From the NCBI GenBank assembly GCA_934438035.1, contig CAKSBK010000039.1, positions 1 through 7,721 of the forward strand: a stretch of 7,721 bases of DNA, read 5' to 3'. Numbering within the stretch: position 1 is the first letter of the stretch; every line of letters starts with the position of its first letter. Origin of the DNA: an uncultured Christensenellaceae bacterium (lineage in GTDB: Bacteria > Bacillota > Clostridia > Christensenellales > Christensenellaceae). The notes below the pieces were generated by a model. The model made no database searches. It worked only from the letters and a program-made list of their open reading frames with translations, and was not told where the DNA came from. The translations under genes and the position numbers were made by a program. Positions 1 to 5,359 of this stretch are shown in pieces.

Positions 1-49
1 GCAAAGCATAGCCTCTTTTGGTATTTTTAAAATAAACACAGTGCTTCAT
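1..49 (-). CDS. Partial small phage protein, N-terminus only
   Basis: Only the first 16 codons are inside the window; they read MKHCVYFKNTKRGYAL and the frame is still open at the left edge. The start is supported by a GAGG-type ribosome binding site 5-6 bases upstream and by a four-base ATGA overlap with the stop of the preceding gene, the usual coupling in this operon. One cysteine (residue 4) is visible. No function can be assigned from so short a piece; it simply shows that the leftward operon continues beyond the window. Confidence 0.6.
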   Translation of the reverse strand, partial: MKHCVYFKNTKRGYAL

Positions 50-219
50 TTTTTCCTCGCTCCCTTACGCTTATTTTTAAAGTTATAAAATTTATTTGTG
101 CTGTATTTTGTTGCTCGCGGACAATGTTTAAGACGTTCGTCAGTCTCGTTTGATTTTGCCGCCGCCTTTTGAAAATGTTCAAGCATTTTAATATCAAAAT
201 ATTCACTTATCACTTTCAT
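46..219 (-). CDS. Small basic hypothetical phage protein (57 aa)
   Basis: This short gene encodes a 57-residue lysine-rich protein starting MKVISEYFDIKMLEHF and ending in a strongly basic tail (NKRKGARKK). I do not recognise a family. The ATG at 219 lies just after a GGGGG ribosome binding site inside the 3' end of the upstream gene, with which it overlaps by 17 bases; its TGA overlaps the next start as ATGA. Such spacing is typical of the whole leftward train and is the main reason to accept it. The basic tail would fit nucleic-acid contact, but that is inference. An unlucky open frame cannot be excluded, although both junctions argue against it. Confidence 0.6.
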   Translation of the reverse strand: MKVISEYFDIKMLEHFQKAAAKSNETDERLKHCPRATKYSTNKFYNFKNKRKGARKK

Positions 220-550
220 TTAACCCCCTTTTTTCATCCAATGCTTTTTCTGCTTCTTCACGGGTGAGGTAAAAAATGTCAAATGAATTTTCAAAATTAC
301 AACCGTTACCACATACATATAGGTCTTTGATTCCCTTACTGTCTATGATAATTTCCTCTATTATCGCGGGCTTGATTAATTTATTACCTATTCCGGTAAT
401 ATACCAAACTTTGTCACCCACCGTACACGGTAAATGCACCCATTCGGAACGGTCGGTGAAATCTTCACATATTGAAAGTGTTTCAACATTAAATATTCCT
501 AACTTCTTGCACCTTTCATAGTACAGGCAATCTTTACAAGATTTACTCAT
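203..550 (-). CDS. Cysteine-rich phage protein with C-terminal TREEAEKAL motif (115 aa)
   Basis: A small protein with an N-terminal zinc-finger-like cysteine set (C5, C8, C14, C28), followed by the pattern W-x-x-LPC-x-VGD-x-VW (residues about 37-49) and ending with FYLTREEAEKAL (about 93-104). I recognise this layout from many small clostridial phage early proteins; their function is unknown. A frame extending to 592 is possible, but the internal ATG at 550 has an AGAGGAG ribosome binding site seven bases away and makes an ATGA overlap with the upstream endonuclease gene, so 550 is preferred. Two further cysteines (C80, C84) may complete a second metal site. Zinc binding is inferred, not shown. 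Confidence 0.8.
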   Translation of the reverse strand: MSKSCKDCLYYERCKKLGIFNVETLSICEDFTDRSEWVHLPCTVGDKVWYITGIGNKLIKPAIIEEIIIDSKGIKDLYVCGNGCNFENSFDIFYLTREEAEKALDEKRGLNESDK

Positions 551-1059
551 TCTATCACTCCTCTGAGGTTTTTTATTTTCTTGTCTTTCCATTGTTTTTT
601 TACATTATCGCTCAATGTAAGCCACTGACAATTTTGTGGGCTGTAATTCCCATTATTATCTATTCTGTCAATGGTTAAATCTTCTTTATATCCATTCTCA
701 ATCGCCCAACAATAAAAAGGCTCAAAATTTTTCCATTCTTCACATACCTTAATTCCTCTGCCACCATAATTGTGATAAGCTTTGAGTTTTGTATTTTCAC
801 ACCTTTTGTGCATATTTTGCCAAATTCTAAAAAGGCGAGTATTTGTTTTTCTATGGGTGGAAAATCTACTTGAAACCAATTCACTATTAAGGCAACCACA
901 ACTTTTGGCGCTCCCCGATATTAAATGGCTCTTGTAAACTGTAGTCATTTTCCCACAATCGCACAGGCAGTTCCACCGTGTCGTTCTTCCGATGTTTTCG
1001 GCTCGTGAAATCACTGTAAGTCTACCAAAACGCTGTCCAGTTATATCTTTACAAGTCAT
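547..1059 (-). CDS. HNH-type endonuclease, phage/homing-like (170 aa)
   Basis: The N-terminal half has GQRFGRLTV (residues 8-16) and a cysteine cluster C31, C33, C35, C54, C56, a zinc-ribbon-like module. The C-terminal half has YGGRGI (98-103), an EW-x-x-F helix and IDRIDNNGNYSPQNCQW (130-146), the signature of the HNH-like family often annotated as phage HNH or AP2-associated endonucleases. Such enzymes cut DNA and are commonly free-standing homing endonucleases. The frame is intact, with no AP2 domain after the nuclease core. It is embedded in the operon, overlapping an 11-base stretch of the upstream gene and making an ATGA overlap downstream. The likely ribosome binding site (AGGAAAG) is rather far, about 12 bases, from the ATG, so expression may depend on translational coupling. 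Confidence 0.85.
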   Translation of the reverse strand: MTCKDITGQRFGRLTVISRAENIGRTTRWNCLCDCGKMTTVYKSHLISGSAKSCGCLNSELVSSRFSTHRKTNTRLFRIWQNMHKRCENTKLKAYHNYGGRGIKVCEEWKNFEPFYCWAIENGYKEDLTIDRIDNNGNYSPQNCQWLTLSDNVKKQWKDKKIKNLRGVIE

Positions 1060-1198
1060 TCTGTGTCACTACTTTCCTTTCCTCCGCTTCGGCTTCCATA
1101 AAAGTTTTGCCATTGCCTAAAACGCAGAGAGTGCAAGCACTGCCTGTGTATGTACAATAAGGCACCGAATTTTCTATAGTCTCTTGATATTTACACAT
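1049..1198 (-). CDS. Tiny four-cysteine protein (49 aa)
   Basis: A 49-residue protein starting MCKYQETIENSVPYC, with cysteines at 2, 15, 22 and 25 (C-x6-C-x2-C after the first), a plausible single zinc site. The acidic C-terminal half (MEAEAEERKVVTQNDL) looks helical. The ATG at 1198 follows an excellent GGAGGA ribosome binding site that overlaps the stop of the upstream gene; the end overlaps the endonuclease start by 11 bases. No family is recognised. It fits a series of short cysteine-rich proteins in this operon. Confidence 0.7.
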   Translation of the reverse strand: MCKYQETIENSVPYCTYTGSACTLCVLGNGKTFMEAEAEERKVVTQNDL

Positions 1199-1200
1199 GA

Positions 1201-1368
1201 TTAATCCTCCGTTTTATCATATATTTTTTTGAACATAGAACCGATAATTTCCGCATCCAATTTACATCCGTCGCTTTCGCATTTTAGTATTCCTTGTGCA
1301 TCCAAAAAGGAATGCGGGCAAAAGTCACACTTAATCGGAATTGTTCTCTCGACAAAAACTTGTTTCAT
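1201..1368 (-). CDS. Tiny CxxC zinc-finger-like protein (55 aa)
   Basis: The protein begins MKQVFVERTIPIKCDFCPHS and has cysteines at 14, 17, 30 and 35, i.e. C-x2-C-x12-C-x4-C, compatible with one zinc ribbon. A TTG start at 1392 would extend it by eight residues, but the ATG at 1368 lies five bases after the previous stop and has a GAGGAAGG ribosome binding site inside the upstream gene, so the shorter form is preferred. Function unknown; small zinc-ribbon proteins of this kind are common in clostridial phage early operons. DNA, RNA or protein binding are all possible. Confidence 0.75.
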   Translation of the reverse strand: MKQVFVERTIPIKCDFCPHSFLDAQGILKCESDGCKLDAEIIGSMFKKIYDKTED

Positions 1369-1372
1369 TCGG

Positions 1373-1726
1373 TTAAGCACCTTCCTCACCAACCATTTCT
1401 TTTAAGAGATTATCAATATCTCTTATTGTAAATATCTTATAATATCTGCCACCAATTGAACAGGATATAGCGGCAACTTTCAATTTCTCTGCAAACTCTT
1501 TGTATGCTTCGGCTTTGATTTCAAGAATTTCTTTTGACAAAGCCGTATTTGCATCAATCAGATTGCTGTTGTAATCTTTTAACCTCTCAATCTCTGTCTT
1601 TTGGTGGTTGATAAGGTTGATTGCTTCTTGAAAATCAGGTTCTTCGTCGCATTGTTTACAACAACAGTTTTTACAACACTCCAAGGACTTTATAATTTCC
1701 TCGTCAGTAAATTTCTTATCGGTCAT
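1373..1726 (-). CDS. Cysteine-cluster plus coiled-coil phage protein (117 aa)
   Basis: It opens with TDEEIIKSLECC, then a dense cysteine cluster (C17, C18, C21, C22, C23, C26), a coiled coil including INLINHQKTEIERLK (about residues 31-85), the KEFAEKLK motif (about 77-84) and a C-terminal DIDNLLKEMVGE. This order (EEIIK-LECC, LIN-QK-EIERL, KEFAE-LK, EIDNL-KEMVG) is a widespread clostridial and ruminococcal phage protein of unknown function. Two in-frame ATGs compete; the second, at 1726, is eight bases from the GAGGAG ribosome binding site while the first (1732) is only two bases away, so 1726 is chosen. The site overlaps the stop of the upstream gene. The cysteine cluster probably binds metal. 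Confidence 0.85.
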   Translation of the reverse strand: MTDKKFTDEEIIKSLECCKNCCCKQCDEEPDFQEAINLINHQKTEIERLKDYNSNLIDANTALSKEILEIKAEAYKEFAEKLKVAAISCSIGGRYYKIFTIRDIDNLLKEMVGEEGA

Positions 1727-1738
1727 ATACATTTCTCC

Positions 1739-2377
1739 TCATTCGGCACCGATTTCGTCAAGCCGTTTTTTCATAATATCCAGCGCGCCGTAGCAGGCGT
1801 TTTTAAACTTTGCGGCGGTTTCGGAGTTTTCCTCAAACTGTTTTTTTAAGCTTTCGGTTATCTTTTTAAAGTCCCCGTCGAGCGCGTCGAAATAAAACTT
1901 AAATTTAACCGTTTCCGCCGAAGACGAAACCGCAAGCTGCTTTTCAAGCTGCCTTGCACGTTCCAAGGCTTCGGCTTTTTCGCCGTCTATGTCGGCAAGC
2001 CTTTGTTTATACTCGGCAACCGCTTTATCGCAATCAGCCTTTGCTTTTTCTGTCGCCTCGGCAATCTCTTTTTTATGCTTTTCTTCAAGCTCCTTTTTGG
2101 CGGCTCTTAATTCCTTATCGGCTGCCTTTTTGGCGCTTTCGGCAGCTTCGTCCTTTATTTTCTTTATTTCGGCAGGGTCGGGTTCGGCAACAGCTACGGG
2201 CACCGGCTTGTTTCGTTCCTCTTCAAGCTCTTTTTCAAGCTCGGCAATGGTTTTCCGCTCCTTTTGGTAGCCGTTCAGTAACAGCTCGTCCTCCTCGGGA
2301 GTCCAGGCTCCCGACTTAATAGCCCTCTCGGGTGTAAATTCGTGTCCGCATTGCGGGCACTTTACGGGTTTGCACAT
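1739..2377 (-). CDS. Zinc-ribbon and long coiled-coil phage protein (212 aa)
   Basis: The N-terminus carries a CPQCGHEF knuckle (C7, C10; C2 nearby), then WTPEEDELLLNGY (25-37), which is reminiscent of SANT/Myb-like helices. Residues about 38-150 are rich in Glu, Lys and Ala with heptad-like spacing and form a predicted coiled coil, interrupted by a Pro/Val-rich stretch at 57-69. A compact C-terminal domain of about 60 residues follows (ETVKFKFYFDALDGDF and on). The start has a textbook AAAGGAGG site seven bases upstream and overlaps the preceding gene by 16 bases. The layout suggests a nucleic-acid or scaffold protein, possibly in replication or recombination, but no function is known to me. 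Composition here looks clearly more GC-rich than the genes further left. Confidence 0.85.
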   Translation of the reverse strand: MCKPVKCPQCGHEFTPERAIKSGAWTPEEDELLLNGYQKERKTIAELEKELEEERNKPVPVAVAEPDPAEIKKIKDEAAESAKKAADKELRAAKKELEEKHKKEIAEATEKAKADCDKAVAEYKQRLADIDGEKAEALERARQLEKQLAVSSSAETVKFKFYFDALDGDFKKITESLKKQFEENSETAAKFKNACYGALDIMKKRLDEIGAE

Positions 2378-2811
2378 TGCGATACCTCCTTTATTAAATA
2401 CTTACGTGATTTTTCGTCATATTCCGCAAGAGGCAGCGTGTTTATATCTGCGACTTTCTCTTGAGCTTTTATAAACTGCTCCCAATGCTTTTTAACTAAT
2501 TCAACGGTGCCGCAAGCTAACCCTGTTCGAGCGTGCGTAATGTATATAGCGTTTTCTCCCTCGAGTGGTGGAGAGTCTGTAAAAAATACAATTCCGTTAA
2601 TTGTAATTTTCTTTCCTCTCTTTGCGGCTCGCCCGCGCCTTTTGTCTTTCGTATTTACGGCTATGAAGTATTCGGCTTTGTACTCCTCGTCGTCTTTGTA
2701 GTTTTCAAAGGTACCGCAAGCGTCGTACTCGTCAAGCTCTATCATATCCGCCATACATTCGTTGCCTTTGAGGTATTTACACTCCTCGTTATAACAGCAT
2801 ACACTCGGCAT
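2362..2811 (-). CDS. Cysteine-rich hypothetical phage protein (149 aa)
   Basis: The first 32 residues hold five cysteines (5, 6, 11, 19, 32) in a CCYNEECKYLKGNECMA pattern that resembles a small metal-binding module. A basic patch KDKRRGRAAKRGKK (about 55-68) leads into a beta-rich core with IVFFTDSPPLEGENAIYITHA and a GTVELV segment, then a helical tail. It has a strong GGGAGGTG ribosome binding site, starts two bases after the stop of the PAPS-reductase-like gene and overlaps the next gene by 16 bases. No named family is recognised. Nucleic-acid binding is a guess from the basic patch and cysteine cluster. Confidence 0.8.
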   Translation of the reverse strand: MPSVCCYNEECKYLKGNECMADMIELDEYDACGTFENYKDDEEYKAEYFIAVNTKDKRRGRAAKRGKKITINGIVFFTDSPPLEGENAIYITHARTGLACGTVELVKKHWEQFIKAQEKVADINTLPLAEYDEKSRKYLIKEVSQCANP

Positions 2812-2813
2812 TA

Positions 2814-3608
2814 TTAAACACCTCCCGCTCCGTCCGTGAGCTGCTTTAATCGCTCCGTCAGTAAAGAGTAAAACTCTCTATTTGTAATTGATAAGCCTGC
2901 GTCTTGACGTTCTTTTTCGAGCTTAAAGCGAGCCTCAAGCTGAAATACGCTTTTTCCGTCGCCTTTGTATGGCTTGTTTGTTAGCTTTTGTTTTTCTCTT
3001 AATTCCTCCCAAACCTCGGGCATATCAAAATAAATATTTCGGAGCTCTTTTAGGTTTTTCAACGCACAAAACTTACAGCTTACACGGTCTAATTTTTCGT
3101 ATAGCCCCTCCCAGGTAAACCCTCGTTCGTAGCAACCCGTCAAACACTCCGCCTCGGTAATTCCATTATCAACGAGCGGAAAACACTTAAAAGATTTGCG
3201 CTCTTTTTCGAGTCGTTCGGGCTCGTCTGCTGCAATTCCTATATACACAATAGCTCCGTCGTTTCTCTGTGAGTATTCGTCGAGAGCTGCGGTTTTTTCA
3301 GTAGTACCCCAACGGCACCCTTTTAACCCACACCAGGAGTAGCCATAATGACAGCCTCCGCCGTTGCGCTCTTTCACGAGTTTTTCGGTCATTAAATAAT
3401 CAAAACTGCGTTTTGGTTTTAATACGGTGAGCTTTACACCGTGATTTTCTAAATAAGCGCGCATTTTTTCGATATGTTTGTACATTTGCGGAAATTCCCA
3501 GCCCGTATCAAACATAACTGCTTCGTCGAGCGGATAGCTGTTTTCTACAAGGTAAATTGCAAGGTATGTAGAGTCTTTACCTCCGCTAAAAGATAAAATG
3601 TGTTTCAT
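2814..3608 (-). CDS. PP-loop ATPase, phage PAPS-reductase family (264 aa)
   Basis: The N-terminal SFSGGKDST (residues 6-14) is the PP-loop that binds ATP alpha/beta phosphates in N-type ATP pyrophosphatases of the PAPS reductase/sulfotransferase family (PF01507). FDTGWEFP (33-40) and YIGIAADEPERLEK (122-135) are further hallmarks. Cysteines at 86, 93, 98, 142, 155, 159, 178 and 181 include a CKFC pair. The length suits the phage/mobile-element branch rather than a true sulfate-assimilation enzyme, and no CysH-type catalytic ECGLH tail is seen. Known relatives include IbrA, DndC and TtcA, so roles in nucleic-acid modification or defence interplay are possible, but none is demonstrated. The GGAG ribosome binding site sits inside the last codon of the upstream gene, implying coupling. 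Confidence 0.9.
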   Translation of the reverse strand: MKHILSFSGGKDSTYLAIYLVENSYPLDEAVMFDTGWEFPQMYKHIEKMRAYLENHGVKLTVLKPKRSFDYLMTEKLVKERNGGGCHYGYSWCGLKGCRWGTTEKTAALDEYSQRNDGAIVYIGIAADEPERLEKERKSFKCFPLVDNGITEAECLTGCYERGFTWEGLYEKLDRVSCKFCALKNLKELRNIYFDMPEVWEELREKQKLTNKPYKGDGKSVFQLEARFKLEKERQDAGLSITNREFYSLLTERLKQLTDGAGGV

Positions 3609-3615
3609 AACAAAA

Positions 3616-4332
3616 TCACTCCGTTTTATTATTTATTTGCCACCCGTCTGCCGCGGCATAGCCTGCCGTTTTTACGGCGTTAAACAGCTCATTTGTTTCG
3701 AGCGTTACGGTCGTTGCAGTATCCGGCATAGGTTCAATTTTGGGATAATCCTCGGCTTCGGCATAAAGCAGGCTTGTTTTTGCTTTGCCGCATTTTATGT
3801 TTATCTTTTTGTCGGCCGTATCTGCAATAACATTGGTTTCACTGCACTTTTGCAAAAATGCGGCGATAGCCTGTCCGTCAATCCGGAATATGCTTAATTC
3901 GGTATCACTTTTGTACTTAACTGCAAAAGCAAGAAATTGACCTTTATTGCCGAAGAGCTTGGGACTGCTGCCATATGCCACTCTAAACCATCTGCAAGAA
4001 AACTCTTTTCGGTGCAGGCGCTGCGGGTGTTTTTTTATATACAGTAATGCGGCGGCGGCAATCTCTTCGGGCTTAAGCCTTCTGACGGGCGTAAGCTCCG
4101 TGCAGGCTATCTTACTGTCCCTGCCGTCTTCGTGCATATCACCGCCAAGCTTTACAATCCAGTATTCCGAGGTTTCTGTATTCGGATAGTATGTAAACAT
4201 ATCTAACGGATCTTCGGCGGCGTGAAAACCGTTTTTAATACAGTTAGCTTCTTCGGTCACCGACTTCGTTCCGGCTTTGAATTTATACCCTCTGCAAATA
4301 AGCCCTTTGTTGAAAGCTTTATATGCCAACAT
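3616..4332 (-). CDS. DUF7666-like protein with a sliding-clamp-like C-terminus (238 aa)
   Basis: The N-terminal part, YKAFNKGLICRGYKFKAG, GFHAAEDPLD and FTYYP, matches the DUF7666 pattern (YKGFNKDL-CRGF, C-x-x-GFHACE-PLD, YY) common in phages. The GNKGQFLAFA and IFRIDG segments look like the usual end of that family. The last 85 residues (AIAAFLQKC, INIKCGKAKTSLLYAEAEDYPKI, TLETNELFNAVKTAGYAA) instead resemble DnaN around the domain I/II boundary, where bacterial clamps read SGK-xF-L-x-DADE/DFP. The protein then stops, so most of a clamp is missing. An ATG at 4332 is preferred over the GTG at 4341 because GGGGTGAG lies about five bases upstream of it. Function unknown; the fusion reading is inference. 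Confidence 0.75.
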   Translation of the reverse strand: MLAYKAFNKGLICRGYKFKAGTKSVTEEANCIKNGFHAAEDPLDMFTYYPNTETSEYWIVKLGGDMHEDGRDSKIACTELTPVRRLKPEEIAAAALLYIKKHPQRLHRKEFSCRWFRVAYGSSPKLFGNKGQFLAFAVKYKSDTELSIFRIDGQAIAAFLQKCSETNVIADTADKKINIKCGKAKTSLLYAEAEDYPKIEPMPDTATTVTLETNELFNAVKTAGYAAADGWQINNKTE

Positions 4333-4337
4333 TCCGC

Positions 4338-4694
4338 TCACCCCAGTAAATCAAGCAATGAAATACTTTCCGATTCGCCGTAACCCTCTGTCTTTATGCT
4401 CATATTAAATTCTATAACCGCAGCAGGACAATAAAACTTTACGGCTCGGCCGTATGCGTCAAAATCCGATATATACCGTGTCGACTTGGTGTCTTTGAAT
4501 ATGTCCTTGCAACAATCGTAAAACTTTTTATCCGAAGATATTATTTGCTCTGCGAGTTTTTTGCTCTGCTTGCAAAAGTAAACCAAAGCCTCACACACCT
4601 TTTTCTGTATCATTGTCGCGGGATCGTTCGGATCTTCGGATTTAAATTCTTTCTTTAACTTTTCCTCTGCATTGTGTATAAGTAAATCGTTCAT
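4338..4694 (-). CDS. PcfK-like protein (118 aa)
   Basis: The central region, KKVCEALVYFCKQSKKLAEQ, SDKKFYDCCKDIFKD, ISDFDAYGRAVKFYCPAAVIEFNMSI, and the terminal ISLLDLLG reproduce the PcfK-like family (PF14058) end to end. The family was named from the conjugative plasmid pCF10 and is also frequent in Bacillota phages and integrative elements; its biochemical role is not known to me. Its usual partner PcfJ is not visible in this window. The start follows GAGGGAG at about eight bases. Only a 12-codon reading frame separates it from the membrane-protein gene upstream, and its stop overlaps a GTG of the following gene. Confidence 0.85.
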   Translation of the reverse strand: MNDLLIHNAEEKLKKEFKSEDPNDPATMIQKKVCEALVYFCKQSKKLAEQIISSDKKFYDCCKDIFKDTKSTRYISDFDAYGRAVKFYCPAAVIEFNMSIKTEGYGESESISLLDLLG

Positions 4695-4697
4695 AGC

Positions 4698-4736
4698 TTA
4701 CGCTCCCTCTCCTATATTAAAATCAAACATAGTCAT
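4698..4736 (-). CDS. Possible 12-codon micro-ORF or gene remnant
   Basis: A reading frame MTMFDFNIGEGA starts in an ATGA overlap with the stop of the membrane-protein gene and ends three bases before the PcfK-like start; the PcfK ribosome binding site lies inside it. Only a weak GAGAAG site precedes it. It could be a leader peptide coupling translation between the two genes, or the stub left after loss of a longer gene. Nothing shows that it is translated. Confidence 0.3.
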   Translation of the reverse strand: MTMFDFNIGEGA

Positions 4737-4990
4737 ATCTTCTCGTGCCTTGCGGGATCTGCGGTGTTCTGCTTCATACGGCGCTCAAAATCCGCCTTGT
4801 ATTCCGCGTGGCGTTCCTCACCGGTCTCGCGTGTGGTTGTTATGTACTGTCTTAAAGCTCTGTTCTCGCGTTCCAAATCCTTGCATTCAAGGTGCAGGCC
4901 GTAAGCAAAGCCTACCATTGCAAACATCATAAGCATTAAAGCTATTATTAAAATTACAAGCAGCCGCGCTGCATTTTCGTCTAAAAACAT
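4733..4990 (-). CDS. Small single-pass membrane protein with coiled-coil tail (85 aa)
   Basis: Residues about 8-33 (ARLLVILIIALMLMMFAMVG and on) are a clear transmembrane segment. The following CKDLERENRALRQYI and charged tail predict a short coiled coil ending in a basic, hydrophilic C-terminus. The absence of positive charge before the helix and the basic tail after it favour the N-out/C-in orientation by the positive-inside rule. The AAAGGAAAG ribosome binding site is rather distant (about ten bases). No family is recognised; spanin-, holin- or superinfection-exclusion-like roles are conceivable, but the position in the early operon argues against lysis. A 183-base untranslated gap precedes it. 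Confidence 0.7.
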   Translation of the reverse strand: MFLDENAARLLVILIIALMLMMFAMVGFAYGLHLECKDLERENRALRQYITTTRETGEERHAEYKADFERRMKQNTADPARHEKI

Positions 4991-5015
4991 ATTTATTTTT
5001 CTTTCCTTTCAAATC

Positions 5016-5044
5016 TTGACATTTCCTAAATCCTATGGTAAAAT
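5016..5044 (+). promoter_or_regulatory. Strong sigma-70-type promoter facing right
   Basis: A perfect -35 box TTGACA (5016-5021) is followed by a 17-base spacer and TAAAAT (5039-5044), five of six consensus bases. It faces plus, opposite to every gene nearby, and no plus-strand gene follows. Transcription would start near 5051. A 9-base inverted-repeat arm (CCTAAATCC, 5025-5033) occupies the spacer, so a regulator could act there. Confidence 0.65.
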
Positions 5045-5091
5045 ATAAATGCTCCAACGTGAATTTGGTTGCATTCTCAATTGGATTTAGG
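5025..5091. repeat. Perfect 9-bp inverted repeat framing the small RNA start
   Basis: CCTAAATCC (5025-5033) lies in the promoter spacer and its exact reverse complement GGATTTAGG (5083-5091) lies just before, and touching, the terminator stem. The arms are 49 bases apart. They could be two binding half-sites or a long-range stem on the leftward transcript. Confidence 0.5.
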
Positions 5092-5130
5092 CCGTCCCCG
5101 TAAGTCGTGTTGCGGGGGCGGTTCTTTTTT
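5051..5130 (+). ncRNA. Predicted small RNA antisense to the early leftward transcript
   Basis: About 80 bases separate the predicted start of the plus-strand promoter from the end of the U-tract of a strong intrinsic terminator, and no reading frame with a ribosome binding site lies between. The promoter-to-terminator unit fills most of an otherwise empty gap between two minus-strand genes. Its product would be fully complementary to the untranslated stretch of the early operon message upstream of the membrane-protein gene. By analogy with phage antisense RNAs such as lambda OOP or P1/P7 c4, it could trigger processing or early termination of that message. The RNA class is not one I recognise. 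Confidence 0.5.
5091..5130 (+). terminator. Intrinsic terminator of the predicted small RNA
   Basis: The arms GCCGTCCCCG (5091-5100) and CGGGGGCGGT (5113-5122) pair over ten positions with two G-U wobbles around a 12-base loop. They are followed on the plus strand by TTCTTTTTT. The minus strand has the same hairpin but no U-run after it, so termination is directional, against rightward transcripts. Confidence 0.75.
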
Positions 5131-5173
5131 CGCTTTTCGGGCATTGCTTTTCAAAGCTTGTCCGTTTTTTGCT

Positions 5174-5359
5174 TTAAAGCAAATCAAAAGCCTCTTTATG
5201 GGTTGCATAATAATCTGACATTGTACGGGAAAGCCGTTCAGCCATTTTCTTGTTGCAATACTCCCATTCCTCCGGCGTTAATTCCTCGATAGGTACCGTC
5301 CGGTCGCTCTCTGTAAAATGCATAAAGCAATTAACCTTTATCGGCTTACCCTTTGCCAT
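5174..5359 (-). CDS. Small conserved phage protein (61 aa)
   Basis: The protein starts MAKGKPIKVNCFMHF, contains IEELTPEEWEYC and ends with ERLSRTMSDYYATHKEAFDLL. The KGKPI start and the RLS-x-x-MS-x-YY-x-x-H-x-x-x-F end are familiar from short proteins in clostridial phage early regions; the function is unknown. The ATG at 5359 follows AAAGGAGATG with eight bases of spacing. Its last codons form half of a 16-bp palindrome at 5168-5183. Untranslated gaps of 195 bases upstream and 183 bases downstream isolate it from its neighbours, unlike the compact genes further left. Confidence 0.8.
   Translation of the reverse strand: MAKGKPIKVNCFMHFTESDRTVPIEELTPEEWEYCNKKMAERLSRTMSDYYATHKEAFDLL

Noticed and set aside
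675..899. 74-codon minus-strand frame inside the HNH gene
   Set aside because: It is an alternate frame of the endonuclease, whose own frame shows clear family motifs.
1954..2319. Plus-strand frames opposite the coiled-coil gene (also 1989-2270)
   Set aside because: They are shadows of the lysine/glutamate-rich minus-strand gene, giving Phe/Leu/Arg-rich nonsense, with no ribosome binding site.
3598..3897. 99-codon plus-strand frame starting opposite the PAPS-reductase start
   Set aside because: It is antisense to the DUF7666-like gene and has no ribosome binding site, promoter or recognisable motif.
4887..5144. 85-codon minus-strand frame across the gap before the membrane-protein gene
   Set aside because: It has no ribosome binding site, overlaps the well-supported membrane-protein gene by about 100 bases in another frame, and covers the terminator hairpin. 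Its composition does not look like a natural protein.
5168..5183. Perfect 16-bp palindrome TTTGCTTTAAAGCAAA as a terminator
   Set aside because: It has no loop sequence and is not followed by a U-run on the leftward strand. It may be chance in an AT-rich gene end.
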